Part shown: in pieces, positions 51,896-60,443 of the stretch
Position numbering within the stretch: the first letter of the stretch is position 1
Layout of the letters: every line of letters starts with the position of its first letter
From: GCA-2705995 sp048267965
Lineage (GTDB): Bacteria; Bacteroidota; Bacteroidia; Flavobacteriales_G; Salibacteraceae
Assembly: GCA_048267965.1 (NCBI GenBank)
Contig: JBLWWK010000012.1
Span: 25,092 to 89,091, forward strand
DNA length: 64,000 nt
Reading direction: 5' to 3'
Notes under the pieces: generated by a model
What the model saw: only the letters and a program-made list of their open reading frames with translations
Database searches by the model: none
What the model was told of the DNA's origin: nothing
Translations under genes and position numbers: made by a program

Positions 51896-53727
51896 AACGT
51901 TTTTTTCTTTTCTTCTTTGTGAATAAAATCAGCATCAACAATTCGTTGCTCTTTGGCAGGATTAGAGATTTTGCCTTTCAAGTATTTCTCCATGATTAAA
52001 CTGGCTATTGGTGCGGCCCAAGTTCCTCCGAAACCGGCCTCTTCTACATAAACAGAAATGGCAATTTTAGGATTGTCTTTTGGGGCAAAAGCAATAAAAA
52101 CAGAATGATCTGGAGTAGTTTTATTTTGAACGGTTCCTGTTTTACCGCAAACTAAAATACTATCGATTCGGGCTCTTCTAGCGGTTCCGCCAGGTTGGTT
52201 TACTACTGCATCCATAGCATCTATTACTACTTGGTAATGACTAGAATCTATTTTTGCATACTTCCGCGTGACAAATTCTTTAGGTTTAGAATCGGTTCCT
52301 ACCTGTTTAATAAGGTGGGGCGTATAATAAAAACCGCGGTTGGCAAATATAGAAGCTAAATTGGCCATTTGAATAGGAACCACACCCAACTCTCCTTCGC
52401 CAATACTGTTAGAGTAAATGGTTGAAAATGCCCATCTTCTTTCACCGTACCAACGGTTGTAGAAAGAAACATCAGGAACAAAGCCTTTATTTATGCCTGA
52501 AATATCGCTTTCCAGCTTAACTCCCAAGCCAAAACTGGTCACATATTCTCGCCACGTGGTGAGCCCGATTGGGCTATCGTCAAAAATACTGGGAGCTTCA
52601 CCGCTTTGTATTAAGCGCTTATACACTTGATGAAAATAGGGATTGCAAGAATGCTGAATGGCCTCTTTTAGGTTGTCGTTCGTGTGTGATCCGTGGCAGT
52701 TAATTATACCTCGGTTGCAATAAATGCGCGTTTCTTTTTTGATAACGCCATGTTCTAAACCAATAAGAGCTTGAACCAACTTAAAGATCGATCCTGGTCG
52801 GTATACCGCATCAATGGCGCGGTTAAATAGCGGATCGAGCGTGTCGTTTTTAACTAATTGCTTGTAATTTTCGCTTCTATCGCGGCCAACCAGCAGGTTG
52901 GGGTCGTAACCGGGAGAAGAAAGTAAGGTGAGAATTTCTCCGCTTGAAGGTTCAATAGCTACTACCGAACCCTTTTTGTTTTGCATTAAATATTCTGCGT
53001 ACGCTTGTAGCTCACGATCGATGGTGGTTGTAATCGGTTTCCCAGAAACAGGAAGAGAATCGAGAGCTCCGTTTTCGTAAGAACCTTTAATGGTGTTGTG
53101 AACATCCACTAAAAACACCTTTACACCTCGAACACCCCGAAGCGATTTTTCGTAGGTTTTTTCCAGTCCATTAATGCCAACATAATCCCCTTTTCTGTAG
53201 TAATCGTCTTTGGCTAAAGTGCTTGAATTTGCTTCCCCTACATATCCTAAAACATGGCTAGCAATGGGTTTGGGGTATCTACGTAAGGTTCTTTTTTGCC
53301 CGTAAAAGCCGGGATATTTATACAGCTTTTCAGAAATGCTTGCCCATTGATCTGCTGGAATTTGCTTTTCGAAGATAGAAGCTTTGTAACGTGAATACTC
53401 TCGTGCTTTATCAAGTCTTTCTCGAAACTCAGCTGTATCAATTCGTACAAGCTCACAAAAGGTAAGTGTATCAAATTGTGGGTTTACTTGTTTAGGAACC
53501 ACCATTAAATCGTAGGCCGCCTCATTGTAAACGAGTAACTCTTTGTTTCTATCGTAAATAATACCTCTTGCCGGATATTGAGTAATGTATCGAAGAGCTT
53601 GATTCTGGGCTGTTTCTTTATAAGAATCTTCAATAACCTGGATGTAAAGCAGTCTAGCTGTAAAAACTAAACCAATTACAGCAAAGATGGCAATGATGGT
53701 TATTTTTCGATTTTCATAGCTGTTCAA
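51892..53727 (-). CDS. mrdA: Penicillin-binding protein 2 (peptidoglycan transpeptidase)
   Basis: 611 residues. N-terminal membrane anchor (about 10-27), a PBP dimerisation domain (about 50-215) and a transpeptidase domain with all three motifs: YRPGSIFKLV (Ser-x-x-Lys), HSCNPYF (Ser-x-Asn) and KTGTVQ (Lys-Thr-Gly). It cross-links peptidoglycan in the lateral wall together with RodA, MreC and MreD. It overlaps rodA and mreD by 4 bp each. The beta-lactam target role is family knowledge. Confidence 0.95.
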   Translation of the reverse strand: MNSYENRKITIIAIFAVIGLVFTARLLYIQVIEDSYKETAQNQALRYITQYPARGIIYDRNKELLVYNEAAYDLMVVPKQVNPQFDTLTFCELVRIDTAEFRERLDKAREYSRYKASIFEKQIPADQWASISEKLYKYPGFYGQKRTLRRYPKPIASHVLGYVGEANSSTLAKDDYYRKGDYVGINGLEKTYEKSLRGVRGVKVFLVDVHNTIKGSYENGALDSLPVSGKPITTTIDRELQAYAEYLMQNKKGSVVAIEPSSGEILTLLSSPGYDPNLLVGRDRSENYKQLVKNDTLDPLFNRAIDAVYRPGSIFKLVQALIGLEHGVIKKETRIYCNRGIINCHGSHTNDNLKEAIQHSCNPYFHQVYKRLIQSGEAPSIFDDSPIGLTTWREYVTSFGLGVKLESDISGINKGFVPDVSFYNRWYGERRWAFSTIYSNSIGEGELGVVPIQMANLASIFANRGFYYTPHLIKQVGTDSKPKEFVTRKYAKIDSSHYQVVIDAMDAVVNQPGGTARRARIDSILVCGKTGTVQNKTTPDHSVFIAFAPKDNPKIAISVYVEEAGFGGTWAAPIASLIMEKYLKGKISNPAKEQRIVDADFIHKEEKKKTL

Positions 53728-54239
53728 CTGGTAGTCCTCCTTCTAGAAATCAATTGAAATGCAAAAATGATAACAAGAGTTAGCAAGGTGCTTAAAAGCG
53801 ATTTTAATAAGGTCCATCCAATTTCTTGAAAACGGAAAGTTTCTACCAAGAAAAGCACCAAATGATGAATAAACACCAAAATGGCTGTATAGCTAATATA
53901 CCATGCAAATCCGAAATCTGCGATGCCAGCTTTCATACCCACTTCGTAGCCCTCTCGAGGTTCAATGTATTTTAAAACAATAGGTCGAAAATAGGCGAGT
54001 GCCAGTGCTGCCATGGTGTGCATGCCTAAAGTACGTGTGAAAATATCTATGGTAAACCCAAGTAGGAACCCGAGTAGAAGTGTTAATGAGCGGGGCGTTT
54101 CAATACGAAGCTGTAAAATAAACAACACATATATAAACGGATTAATAAACCCACCGAAGTGGATGTTATTAAGCACAAACACTTGCAACAGTACCAATGC
54201 AATAAAGCGAAAGCTATTTTCTAGTATGCTATTCCCCAT
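53724..54239 (-). CDS. mreD: Rod shape-determining membrane protein MreD
   Basis: 171 residues with five to six membrane helices (about 10-30, 32-50, 55-75, 78-96, 105-135, 143-165). FGGFINPFIYVLFILQLRIETPRSLTLLLGFLLGFTIDIFT is typical of MreD. It overlaps mreC by 11 bp and mrdA by 4 bp, inside the elongasome operon. Confidence 0.9.
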   Translation of the reverse strand: MGNSILENSFRFIALVLLQVFVLNNIHFGGFINPFIYVLFILQLRIETPRSLTLLLGFLLGFTIDIFTRTLGMHTMAALALAYFRPIVLKYIEPREGYEVGMKAGIADFGFAWYISYTAILVFIHHLVLFLVETFRFQEIGWTLLKSLLSTLLTLVIIFAFQLISRRRTTS

Positions 54240-55065
54240 CAGATTCTGCTGATTCTATTAGTTGCAAAAATTCTTCTTTGTGCACATTCGCTACAACGTA
54301 TACAAAAGAAAGACTATAAAAATTGGTGGCTAAATCAACGTGGATGTCGTAAAAACTGGTTGAAGGCATTTCTTCCCAGCGATTTACGGTTCCTACCAAA
54401 ATGCCTTTTGGGAAAATACCAGAAGCTCCGCGAGTGATTACTGTGTCGCCCTGGGTTAAGGTTACGTGACTGGGTATATCTGCCAGTTGAGCTTCTTTTG
54501 GGTTGTAGCCTTTCCATTCTAGAATACCGAAATAGCGATTGGCCTTAAGCTGGGTCGAAATTTTGGTTTTACTATGAATTAGCGGCATCACCGTGGCATA
54601 GTTAGCAGAAACTTCTTTTACGATACCGACAACTCCTTTTGGACTAATAACTCCCATGTCTGGAGCAATACCGTGACGTTTTCCTTTATTAATAATCAAG
54701 TAATTGTTTCTACGATCTACGGTTGAACTAACTACTTCGGCTTGTTTGTAGGTGTACGATTGCTGATAAGATGAGTCGACAAATTGTTGAAAAGGAGAAA
54801 CATCTCCCTGAAAATTTGATTTCATCAAGTTACGCAGATTGGCATTTTCTTTTGCCAATTCTTCGTTGGTAGAAGCCAAAGATAGGTAAGAAGTGATGTC
54901 GTTTACTTGCTGGTGTAAATAACCAGAAAACTCGGCCGTAGCCGAGAGATATTTTATCTGATGATGTGAGTTGGAGGTAACTACCAACACAAAAGCTAGT
55001 ACTTCTAGTGCAATAAATAGCAAGGTAATTTGATACCGAAGTAGCAGCTGAATTATGTTACGCAT
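54229..55065 (-). CDS. mreC: Rod shape-determining protein MreC
   Basis: 278 residues. One membrane helix (about 10-30), a coiled-coil (about 55-85, TNEELAKENANLRNLM) and two beta-barrel domains with NNYLIINKGKRHGIAPDMGVISPKGVVGIVKEVSANYATVMPLIHSKTKISTQL. MreC activates PBP2 in the periplasm. Located between mreB and mreD as usual. Confidence 0.93.
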   Translation of the reverse strand: MRNIIQLLLRYQITLLFIALEVLAFVLVVTSNSHHQIKYLSATAEFSGYLHQQVNDITSYLSLASTNEELAKENANLRNLMKSNFQGDVSPFQQFVDSSYQQSYTYKQAEVVSSTVDRRNNYLIINKGKRHGIAPDMGVISPKGVVGIVKEVSANYATVMPLIHSKTKISTQLKANRYFGILEWKGYNPKEAQLADIPSHVTLTQGDTVITRGASGIFPKGILVGTVNRWEEMPSTSFYDIHVDLATNFYSLSFVYVVANVHKEEFLQLIESAESDGE

Positions 55066-55084
55066 TCACAGTTTTTCCTTTATA

Positions 55085-56107
55085 CTATCGAATTAAGAAT
55101 TGGAATCTATCGGCATTTTTAAGGGCAATACCTGTACCGCGAGCAACTGCTCTTAGCGGATCGTCTGCCACGTGCACCGGAAGTTTGGTTTTCATAGAGA
55201 TACGCTTATCAAGCCCTCTCAACAAAGAACCGCCACCAGCAAGGTAGATTCCGGTTTTGTAGATGTCTGCAGAAAGCTCTGGAGGTGTCATCTCTAACGC
55301 GCTTAAGATGGCTTCTTCAATCTTCGAAATCGATTTATCTAGGGCATGAGCAATTTCTACGTGAGAAACGTAAATCTCTTTCGGAATACCCGTCATTAAA
55401 TCTCTACCGTGAACGGCAAACTCTTCTGGTGGAGTTTCAAGTTCAATCATGGCGGCTCCTACTTCGATTTTAATTCGTTCGGCCGTTCTTTCACCAATTA
55501 AGATGTTGTGTTGTCTGCGCATGTAATCTTCAATGTCGCTGGTAAATTCATCACCTGCCACACGAATAGATTTATCACAAACAATACCTCCTAAAGCGAT
55601 AACGGCAATTTCAGAAGTTCCCCCTCCGATATCAATAATCATGTTCCCCATGGGTTCTTCCACATCGATGCCGATACCAATGGCCGCAGCCATTGGTTCG
55701 TGAATAAGGTATACTTCTTTAGCGCCTGCATGTTCTGCAGAATCTCTTACTGCTCGTTTTTCCACTTCAGTAATACCTGAAGGAATACAGATTACCATTT
55801 TATAAGAAGGCTGAAAAAGGCTTCTTTTCGGGTTAATCATTTTGATCATTCCCCGAATCATGTGTTCTGCAGCTTGGAAATCGGCAATTACTCCATCTTT
55901 TAACGGACGAATGGTCTTAATGTCTTCGTGCGTTTTACCGTGCATTTTTTGAGCTTGCTTTCCCGTAGCAATGAATTTACTCGTAGCACGATCTTGGGCA
56001 ACAATAGAAGGTTCGTCTACAACCACCTTGTCGTTATGGATAATTAAGGTGTTGGCCGTACCTAAATCAATTGCTATTTCTGGAGTAAAAAAATCAAACA
56101 ATCCCAT
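55085..56107 (-). CDS. mreB: Actin-like rod shape protein MreB
   Basis: 340 residues, normal length. Actin-fold motifs: IAIDLGTANTLIIHNDKVVVDEPSIVA (phosphate 1), IIDIGGGTSEIAVIALGGIV (phosphate 2) and GIYLAGGGSLLRGLDKRI (adenosine). It forms membrane filaments that steer wall synthesis. It is preceded by purH on the same strand with a 25-bp gap, a conserved Bacteroidota arrangement. Confidence 0.96.
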   Translation of the reverse strand: MGLFDFFTPEIAIDLGTANTLIIHNDKVVVDEPSIVAQDRATSKFIATGKQAQKMHGKTHEDIKTIRPLKDGVIADFQAAEHMIRGMIKMINPKRSLFQPSYKMVICIPSGITEVEKRAVRDSAEHAGAKEVYLIHEPMAAAIGIGIDVEEPMGNMIIDIGGGTSEIAVIALGGIVCDKSIRVAGDEFTSDIEDYMRRQHNILIGERTAERIKIEVGAAMIELETPPEEFAVHGRDLMTGIPKEIYVSHVEIAHALDKSISKIEEAILSALEMTPPELSADIYKTGIYLAGGGSLLRGLDKRISMKTKLPVHVADDPLRAVARGTGIALKNADRFQFLIR

Positions 56108-56132
56108 TCGTTATGGTCTCCGTCTTTCTATT

Positions 56133-57650
56133 TTAATGTTTAAAATGGCGTACACCGGTAAAAACCATGGCCATGTCATGGTTGTTGCAGTAGTCAATAG
56201 ATGCTTGGTCTTTGATTGAACCGCCCGGTTGTATAACGGCATTTATGCCTTCTTTATCTGCAATTTCAACACAGTCTGGGAATGGGAAAAATGCATCTGA
56301 AGCCATTACTGCTCCGTTTAAATCAAAGTTAAATGATTTTGCTTTATTAATAGCCTGCTTTAATGCATCAACTCGAGAAGTTTGTCCTGTTCCGCTAGCG
56401 AGTAGTTGCTGATTTTTGGCTAAAACAATGGTATTCGATTTGGTATGCTTAGCCAACTTATTGGCAAACAGTAAATCGGGTAATTGATTTTCGGTAGGAG
56501 CCGTATTCGTTACCGTTTTTAAATCTTCTAACGTTTCGGTAGAAGTGTCTTTATCTTGAACCAAGTAACCATTTAGCGTTGTACGAACGTTGGTTATAGG
56601 CATTTCTGCTTCTTTCTGCACTAAGATAATACGGTTTTTCTTGCTTTTAAGAACTTCTAGAGCATCTTCATCGTAGCTTGGCGCAATTACCACTTCACAG
56701 AAAATCTTGTTGATTTCTTCAGCAGTATCTTTCGATACATTTCTGTTACCGATTAAAATGCCACCAAACGCAGAAACAGGATCGCCCGCTAAAGCATCGT
56801 TAAACGCTTCTAATAAAGTAGAACGAGTGGCTACACCGCAGGCATTGTTGTGCTTTAAAATGGCAAAACTTGGCTCGGTAAATTCGCTCATTAATTGTAC
56901 GGCAGCATCTACATCTAGCAAGTTGTTGTAAGAAAGTTCTTTACCGTGAAGTTTATCGAAAAGAGAATCTAAGTTTCCGTAGAAAGTTCCTTTTTGATGA
57001 GGATTTTCACCGTAACGCAATGTTTGGTGCTGTGGTTCGCTAATTTTTAAATAGTCAGAAGTGGGGGCAAAATACTGCTGTATAGCCGTATCGTAATGAG
57101 AAGAAATGTTAAAAGCTTCTCCTGCTAGTTCTTTTCGTTGCTCTAGGGTAGTGGTTCCTTCTTGGGTGGTAAGTAAGTTCTGTAGATGTTGGTATTGGTT
57201 CCTACTAGAAACAATTACTACATCGTTAAAATTCTTAGCAGCTGCGCGGATTAGCGAAATGCCACCGATGTCTATTTTTTCGATAATATCTTGCTCAGAT
57301 GCACCTGACGCTACCGTTTCTTCGAACGGATACAAATCGACAATAACCAGGTCGAAAGCTGGAATTTCGTATTGCTCACATTCTTGCTGATCGCCTTCGT
57401 GGTCTCTACGACTTAAAATTCCGCCAAAAACTTTGGGGTGAAGTGTTTTTACTCTTCCGCCTAAGATAGAAGGGTAAGAAGTAAGGTCTTCTACCTTTTT
57501 TACCGGAACGCCTTGAGATTCAATAAATTTTTCTGTTCCGCCCGTTGAGTAAATGGTTACACCTTGCTCGTGTAATGTCTTTACAATTGGTTCTAAATTG
57601 TCTTTGTAGAAAACAGAAATTAGCGCGTTTTTTATCAGTTTTTTGCCCAC
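56133..57650 (-). CDS. purH: Bifunctional AICAR transformylase / IMP cyclohydrolase
   Basis: 505 residues, the standard length. The N-terminal IMP cyclohydrolase (MGS-like) domain (about 1-190) has KNALISVFYKDNLEPIVKTLHEQGVTIYSTGGT and KTLHPKVFGGILSRRDHE. The C-terminal transformylase (about 195-505) has LRYGENPHQKGTFYG, the active-site Lys-His in AILKHNNACGVA, and SDAFFPFPDCVEIADKEGINAVIQPGGSIKD. It performs the last two steps of purine synthesis. It heads the elongasome operon on the minus strand and has its own promoter. Confidence 0.96.
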   Translation of the reverse strand: MGKKLIKNALISVFYKDNLEPIVKTLHEQGVTIYSTGGTEKFIESQGVPVKKVEDLTSYPSILGGRVKTLHPKVFGGILSRRDHEGDQQECEQYEIPAFDLVIVDLYPFEETVASGASEQDIIEKIDIGGISLIRAAAKNFNDVVIVSSRNQYQHLQNLLTTQEGTTTLEQRKELAGEAFNISSHYDTAIQQYFAPTSDYLKISEPQHQTLRYGENPHQKGTFYGNLDSLFDKLHGKELSYNNLLDVDAAVQLMSEFTEPSFAILKHNNACGVATRSTLLEAFNDALAGDPVSAFGGILIGNRNVSKDTAEEINKIFCEVVIAPSYDEDALEVLKSKKNRIILVQKEAEMPITNVRTTLNGYLVQDKDTSTETLEDLKTVTNTAPTENQLPDLLFANKLAKHTKSNTIVLAKNQQLLASGTGQTSRVDALKQAINKAKSFNFDLNGAVMASDAFFPFPDCVEIADKEGINAVIQPGGSIKDQASIDYCNNHDMAMVFTGVRHFKH

Positions 57651-57677
57651 GTTCGAAGAATTGAGTTATAAAACTTG

Positions 57678-57708
57678 CAAAATTAGCGATTTACACGCCT
57701 ATTACCAA
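57678..57708 (-). promoter_or_regulatory. Promoter of the purH-mreBCD-mrdA-rodA operon (TTG - 20 bp - TAATTTTG)
   Basis: On the minus strand TTG (57708-57706) and TAATTTTG (57685-57678) are 20 bp apart, within the 17-23 typical of Bacteroidota. The -7 box ends 27 bp before the purH ATG at 57650. Confidence 0.55.
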
Positions 57709-57774
57709 CATACCCAAACACATTTGTAAGCCTACCATACATGTAAGATTTCTGCCCTTAATCATATTTCTTTT

Positions 57775-57802
57775 TTGCGCAGCTATCGAAGGTTTATTTT
57801 TG
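57775..57802 (+). promoter_or_regulatory. Promoter of the MacB-like permease gene (TTG - 17 bp - TATTTTTG)
   Basis: TTG at 57775-57777 and TATTTTTG at 57795-57802 are 17 bp apart. The box ends 4 bp before the ATG at 57807, so a leaderless or nearly leaderless transcript is expected if this is the promoter. Confidence 0.5.
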
Positions 57803-57806
57803 AAGA

Positions 57807-59057
57807 ATGAGGCTGTATTTACGTTTGTTCAAAGAAAGTATAGTGTTTGCTCTTCAGGCACTGGTGGTGAATAAGTTGCGTACTTTTCTTTCGCTGCTGG
57901 GCGTAACGATAGGTATTTTTGCCATCGTCTCTGTTTTTACGTTGGTAGATTCAATGGAGAATAGCATTCGGGGTTCGATTGAGACGCTGGGTGATAATGT
58001 GATTTTTATTCAGAAATGGCCATGGTCTTTTGGTGAAGGAGATTACCCTTGGTGGAAATATATGTTGAGACCAGAAGTGCATCCTGACGAGTTAGAAGAA
58101 ATAAAACAACGCTCAGAATTGTCTTCTGCTGCTGCTTTTCTCATCGAATTTAGACGAACTCTTAAATATGATAATAGCTCTGTTGAGCAATCTAAAGTGG
58201 TGGCCGGAAGTGAAGATGCTTCTAAAGTGAGAACCTTTGAAATTAGCCAAGGCCGCTATTTTACAGAATCGGAGTTTAAAAACGGAAAACCCGTTTGTGT
58301 TATCGGAGCTAGAACGGCTTACGATTTATTTGGCGGTAGAAATCCGGTTGGGAAATCCATTAAAATTGATGGGGCCAGGGCTACCATTATCGGTATTTTC
58401 GAATACGAAGGGGAAAGTTTAATCAATGCAAGTGTTGACCAAGAAACGCATATTCCGTTAGAGTTTGCGCGTAGTTTTGTGAAATTAGACGATAGTCGTC
58501 TTAATCCAAGAATTATGGTAAAAGCGCAAGATGGTGTTCCTAATCAGGCATTAATTGATGAGCTCACCGGGATAATGCGCTCGATAAGAAGGTTGAAACC
58601 CAAGCAAGAAGGCAATTTTGCGCTTAACGAAATCAGTATTCTATCTGAAGGTTTGCAAGGTTTTTTTAGTCAGATTTCGCTAATAGGATTGATTATTGGC
58701 GGTTTCTCTATTTTGGTAGGTGGTTTCAGCATTGCCAACATCATGTTTGTTTCTGTTAAAGAGCGAACAAACATCATCGGAATTGAAAAATCGTTAGGAG
58801 CCAAAAATTCGTTTATTCTTTTTCAGTTTCTTTCAGAAGCCATTTTACTCACCACTTTAGGCGGTTTAATCGGGATGTTTCTGGTTTTTTTAATTGCCTT
58901 GGGCGTTTCAAGTTTTACTGAATTTTCTTTGGTGCTTTCTACTCAAAATATTGTTACAGGTATTGCAATTAGTATTGGTATTGGCTTGGTAAGTGGTTTG
59001 TTGCCAGCATTATCGGCCGCTCGGTTAAATCCGGTAGATGCCATTCGAGCTAAATAA
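57807..59057 (+). CDS. MacB/FtsX-type ABC transporter permease
   Basis: 416 residues. One N-terminal helix (about 15-45, ALQALVVNKLRTFLSLLGVTIGIFAIVSVFTLVDSM), a periplasmic MacB_PCD domain (about 50-260) and three C-terminal helices (about 285-315, 335-360, 375-405) in the FtsX domain (SIANIMFVSVKERTNIIGIEKSLGAKNSFILFQFLSEAILLTTLGGLIG; SGLLPALSAARLNPVDAIRAK). It needs a separate ATPase, not encoded in the window. The TolC and adaptor pair at 23439-26242 is of the matching type, so a split exporter is possible. A bidirectional terminator follows. Confidence 0.9.
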   Translation: MRLYLRLFKESIVFALQALVVNKLRTFLSLLGVTIGIFAIVSVFTLVDSMENSIRGSIETLGDNVIFIQKWPWSFGEGDYPWWKYMLRPEVHPDELEEIKQRSELSSAAAFLIEFRRTLKYDNSSVEQSKVVAGSEDASKVRTFEISQGRYFTESEFKNGKPVCVIGARTAYDLFGGRNPVGKSIKIDGARATIIGIFEYEGESLINASVDQETHIPLEFARSFVKLDDSRLNPRIMVKAQDGVPNQALIDELTGIMRSIRRLKPKQEGNFALNEISILSEGLQGFFSQISLIGLIIGGFSILVGGFSIANIMFVSVKERTNIIGIEKSLGAKNSFILFQFLSEAILLTTLGGLIGMFLVFLIALGVSSFTEFSLVLSTQNIVTGIAISIGIGLVSGLLPALSAARLNPVDAIRAK

Positions 59058-59110
59058 TTTACTTCTTTTTCGGTAGAAATAATCAAAAACATGGGTTTCT
59101 CCTTTTTTAA

Positions 59111-59122
59111 CGGTAGGAACCG
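59111..59122. repeat. Intergenic copy of the CGGTAGGAACCG motif (59111)
   Basis: CGGTAGGAACCG sits between the permease stop and the shared terminator, in untranslated DNA. It is the last copy before the accessory island. Confidence 0.5.
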
Positions 59123-59147
59123 CTTTCCACTTTTTTATGAAACTAAA

Positions 59148-59188
59148 AAATCCTGATAACATCTTCTTTGTCGGTGCTATCAGGATTT
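59148..59188. terminator. Bidirectional terminator between permease and nitroreductase
   Basis: AAATCCTGATA (59148-59158) and TATCAGGATTT (59178-59188) form an 11-bp stem with a 19-nt loop. T-rich sequence flanks it on both strands, suiting the convergent genes. Confidence 0.7.
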
Positions 59189-59192
59189 GGTT

Positions 59193-59786
59193 TTAAATAC
59201 TTTGAAAAAGATCGAGAAGAGGCTTTCTTACTTTGGTTCGATTGGCAGTAACGTCTTTTATCGATCGATAACCAACGGGAGCAATCACAGATGCACTCAA
59301 GCCTAATTCGTTAAGATTCAAAATTCGATCGTAGGCTTGCTTGTCGAACCCTTCCATAGGACAAGAATCTATTCGTTTCTCAGCACAGGCTGTCAATAAA
59401 TTACTGAGCGCTAAATAGGTTTGTTTCTCTGTCCATGATTTTCTGTCTTCAGGAGTCATGTTTTCGATGCTGTTTTTAATATGCTGCGTATCTATTACCC
59501 GTTGAATGTATTCATCTACCCCTTGATGGTAGTCTCGGGTTTGGCGACAAAAAATAAAGAGGTGAGACGCATCTGTTATTTGCGGTTGATCCCAAGAAGC
59601 TAATCTCAGCTTTCTCCGTATTTCTTTATCGGTAACAATCAAAACCTGATAAAACTGAAGTCCGTAAGAAGAAACCGAAAGTTGAATCGCTTCTTTCAAG
59701 AACTCTAGGTCTGTGTTGGTTACTATTTTCTCTGAGTTGAATTGCTTGGTGGCATATCGCCATTTTAAATTGTCTAATAAATTCAT
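59193..59786 (-). CDS. Nitroreductase-family NAD(P)H-dependent oxidoreductase
   Basis: 197 residues, short for the family but with its main elements: LKWRYATKQFNSEKI at the N-terminus (FMN phosphate), LKEAIQLSVSSYGLQFYQVLIV, a substrate-lid segment, and CAEKRIDSCPMEGFDKQAYDRILNL with ASVIAPVGYRS near the C-terminus. It would use FMN to reduce nitro compounds or quinones in the cytoplasm; the natural substrate is unknown. It forms a single-gene unit at the edge of the conserved chromosome, before the island. Confidence 0.88.
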   Translation of the reverse strand: MNLLDNLKWRYATKQFNSEKIVTNTDLEFLKEAIQLSVSSYGLQFYQVLIVTDKEIRRKLRLASWDQPQITDASHLFIFCRQTRDYHQGVDEYIQRVIDTQHIKNSIENMTPEDRKSWTEKQTYLALSNLLTACAEKRIDSCPMEGFDKQAYDRILNLNELGLSASVIAPVGYRSIKDVTANRTKVRKPLLDLFQSI

Positions 59787-59797
59787 GGTTGTTTTGT

Positions 59798-60025
59798 TTA
59801 TGAGATTTTGAATGAGTGCATGCTAAAGTCTTCTTGAAACCCTTCTTGTAAGTATAGTGGCTTGCCTGCTTTTGAAGCTTGAAGCACGGCTGTTTTGGCG
59901 TTTTTTGATTTCGCTATGTCTAAGAGGGCTGATAAAAAGCTTCTCGCGAGGCCTTTTCTTCTTTGAGAAGGGATAATCCCAATTCGATTGGCTCGAGATG
60001 CTAATTTTGCCGGCTCCGGTAAATG
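59798..60025 (-). pseudogene. GNAT acetyltransferase, 3' remnant
   Basis: On the minus strand, 75 codons read HLPEPAKLASRANRIGIIP, then SQRRKGLARSFLSALLDIAK, then a stretch ending KPLYLQEGFQEDFSMHS and TAA at 59798. QRRKGLARSF matches the acetyl-CoA-binding motif A (Arg/Gln-x-x-Gly-x-Gly/Ala) of GNAT enzymes, and YLQEGFQED fits the typical C-terminal Tyr-x-x-x-Gly-Phe. A TAG at 60026 closes the frame upstream and no intact N-terminal half is found, so it is a decayed gene. A longer out-of-frame reading (59823-60104) crosses it and should not be called. It marks the border of the island. Confidence 0.65.
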
Positions 60026-60189
60026 CTAAAGAGAGGCTAACTAGGCTGTAGATAATCAGTAGTTGTACGCAAGCTGAAAAAAGAGCCACCGCACGTTCAA
60101 GCATATTTCATTTTGCTCGTACCTCACAAAATAAAAAGAGCTTGCCCTTTCCAAACCCACGAAAATACAATGAGTAAATCCACTAAATA

Positions 60190-60212
60190 ATAGTGAACTT
60201 TTACTATATTTG
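60190..60212 (+). promoter_or_regulatory. Promoter and operator-like dyad before the XRE regulator
   Basis: TATATTTG (60205-60212) matches TAnnTTTG and ends 28 bp before the ATG. An imperfect dyad ATAGT...ACTAT (60190-60207, 7 of 9 pairs) overlaps the box, as expected for self-repression by an XRE protein. Operator function is inferred. Confidence 0.4.
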
Positions 60213-60240
60213 ACATTGAATAATTAAACTTAGGTTTAAA

Positions 60241-60438
60241 ATGAACCGAATTAAAGAAGTTTTAAAAGACAAAGGAATTTCGCAGACTTGGCTCGCCAAA
60301 CAATCGGGTAAAAGTTACAACACGATTAACGAATATGCTCGTAACGTGAGACAACCAAGTTTGGAGGACTTGTACAAGATTGCGGAAATCTTGAATATAG
60401 AGGCCAAAGAATTACTAACGGACAGAAAAGAGCAATAA
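60241..60438 (+). CDS. XRE-type helix-turn-helix regulator
   Basis: 65 residues, a single Cro/C1-type HTH domain: IKEVLKDKGISQTWLAKQSGKSYNTINEYARNVRQPSLEDLYKIAEILNIEAKELL. It starts at the first ATG and is followed 5 bp later by the methyltransferase gene, so it is probably the control (C) protein of the restriction-modification operon. C proteins delay nuclease expression until DNA is methylated; that role is inferred from position. Confidence 0.9.
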   Translation: MNRIKEVLKDKGISQTWLAKQSGKSYNTINEYARNVRQPSLEDLYKIAEILNIEAKELLTDRKEQ

Positions 60439-60443
60439 GATAC

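Noticed and set aside
59823..60104. 93-codon frame with a hydrophobic start
   Set aside because: It crosses the GNAT remnant out of frame; the conserved acetyltransferase residues lie in the other frame.
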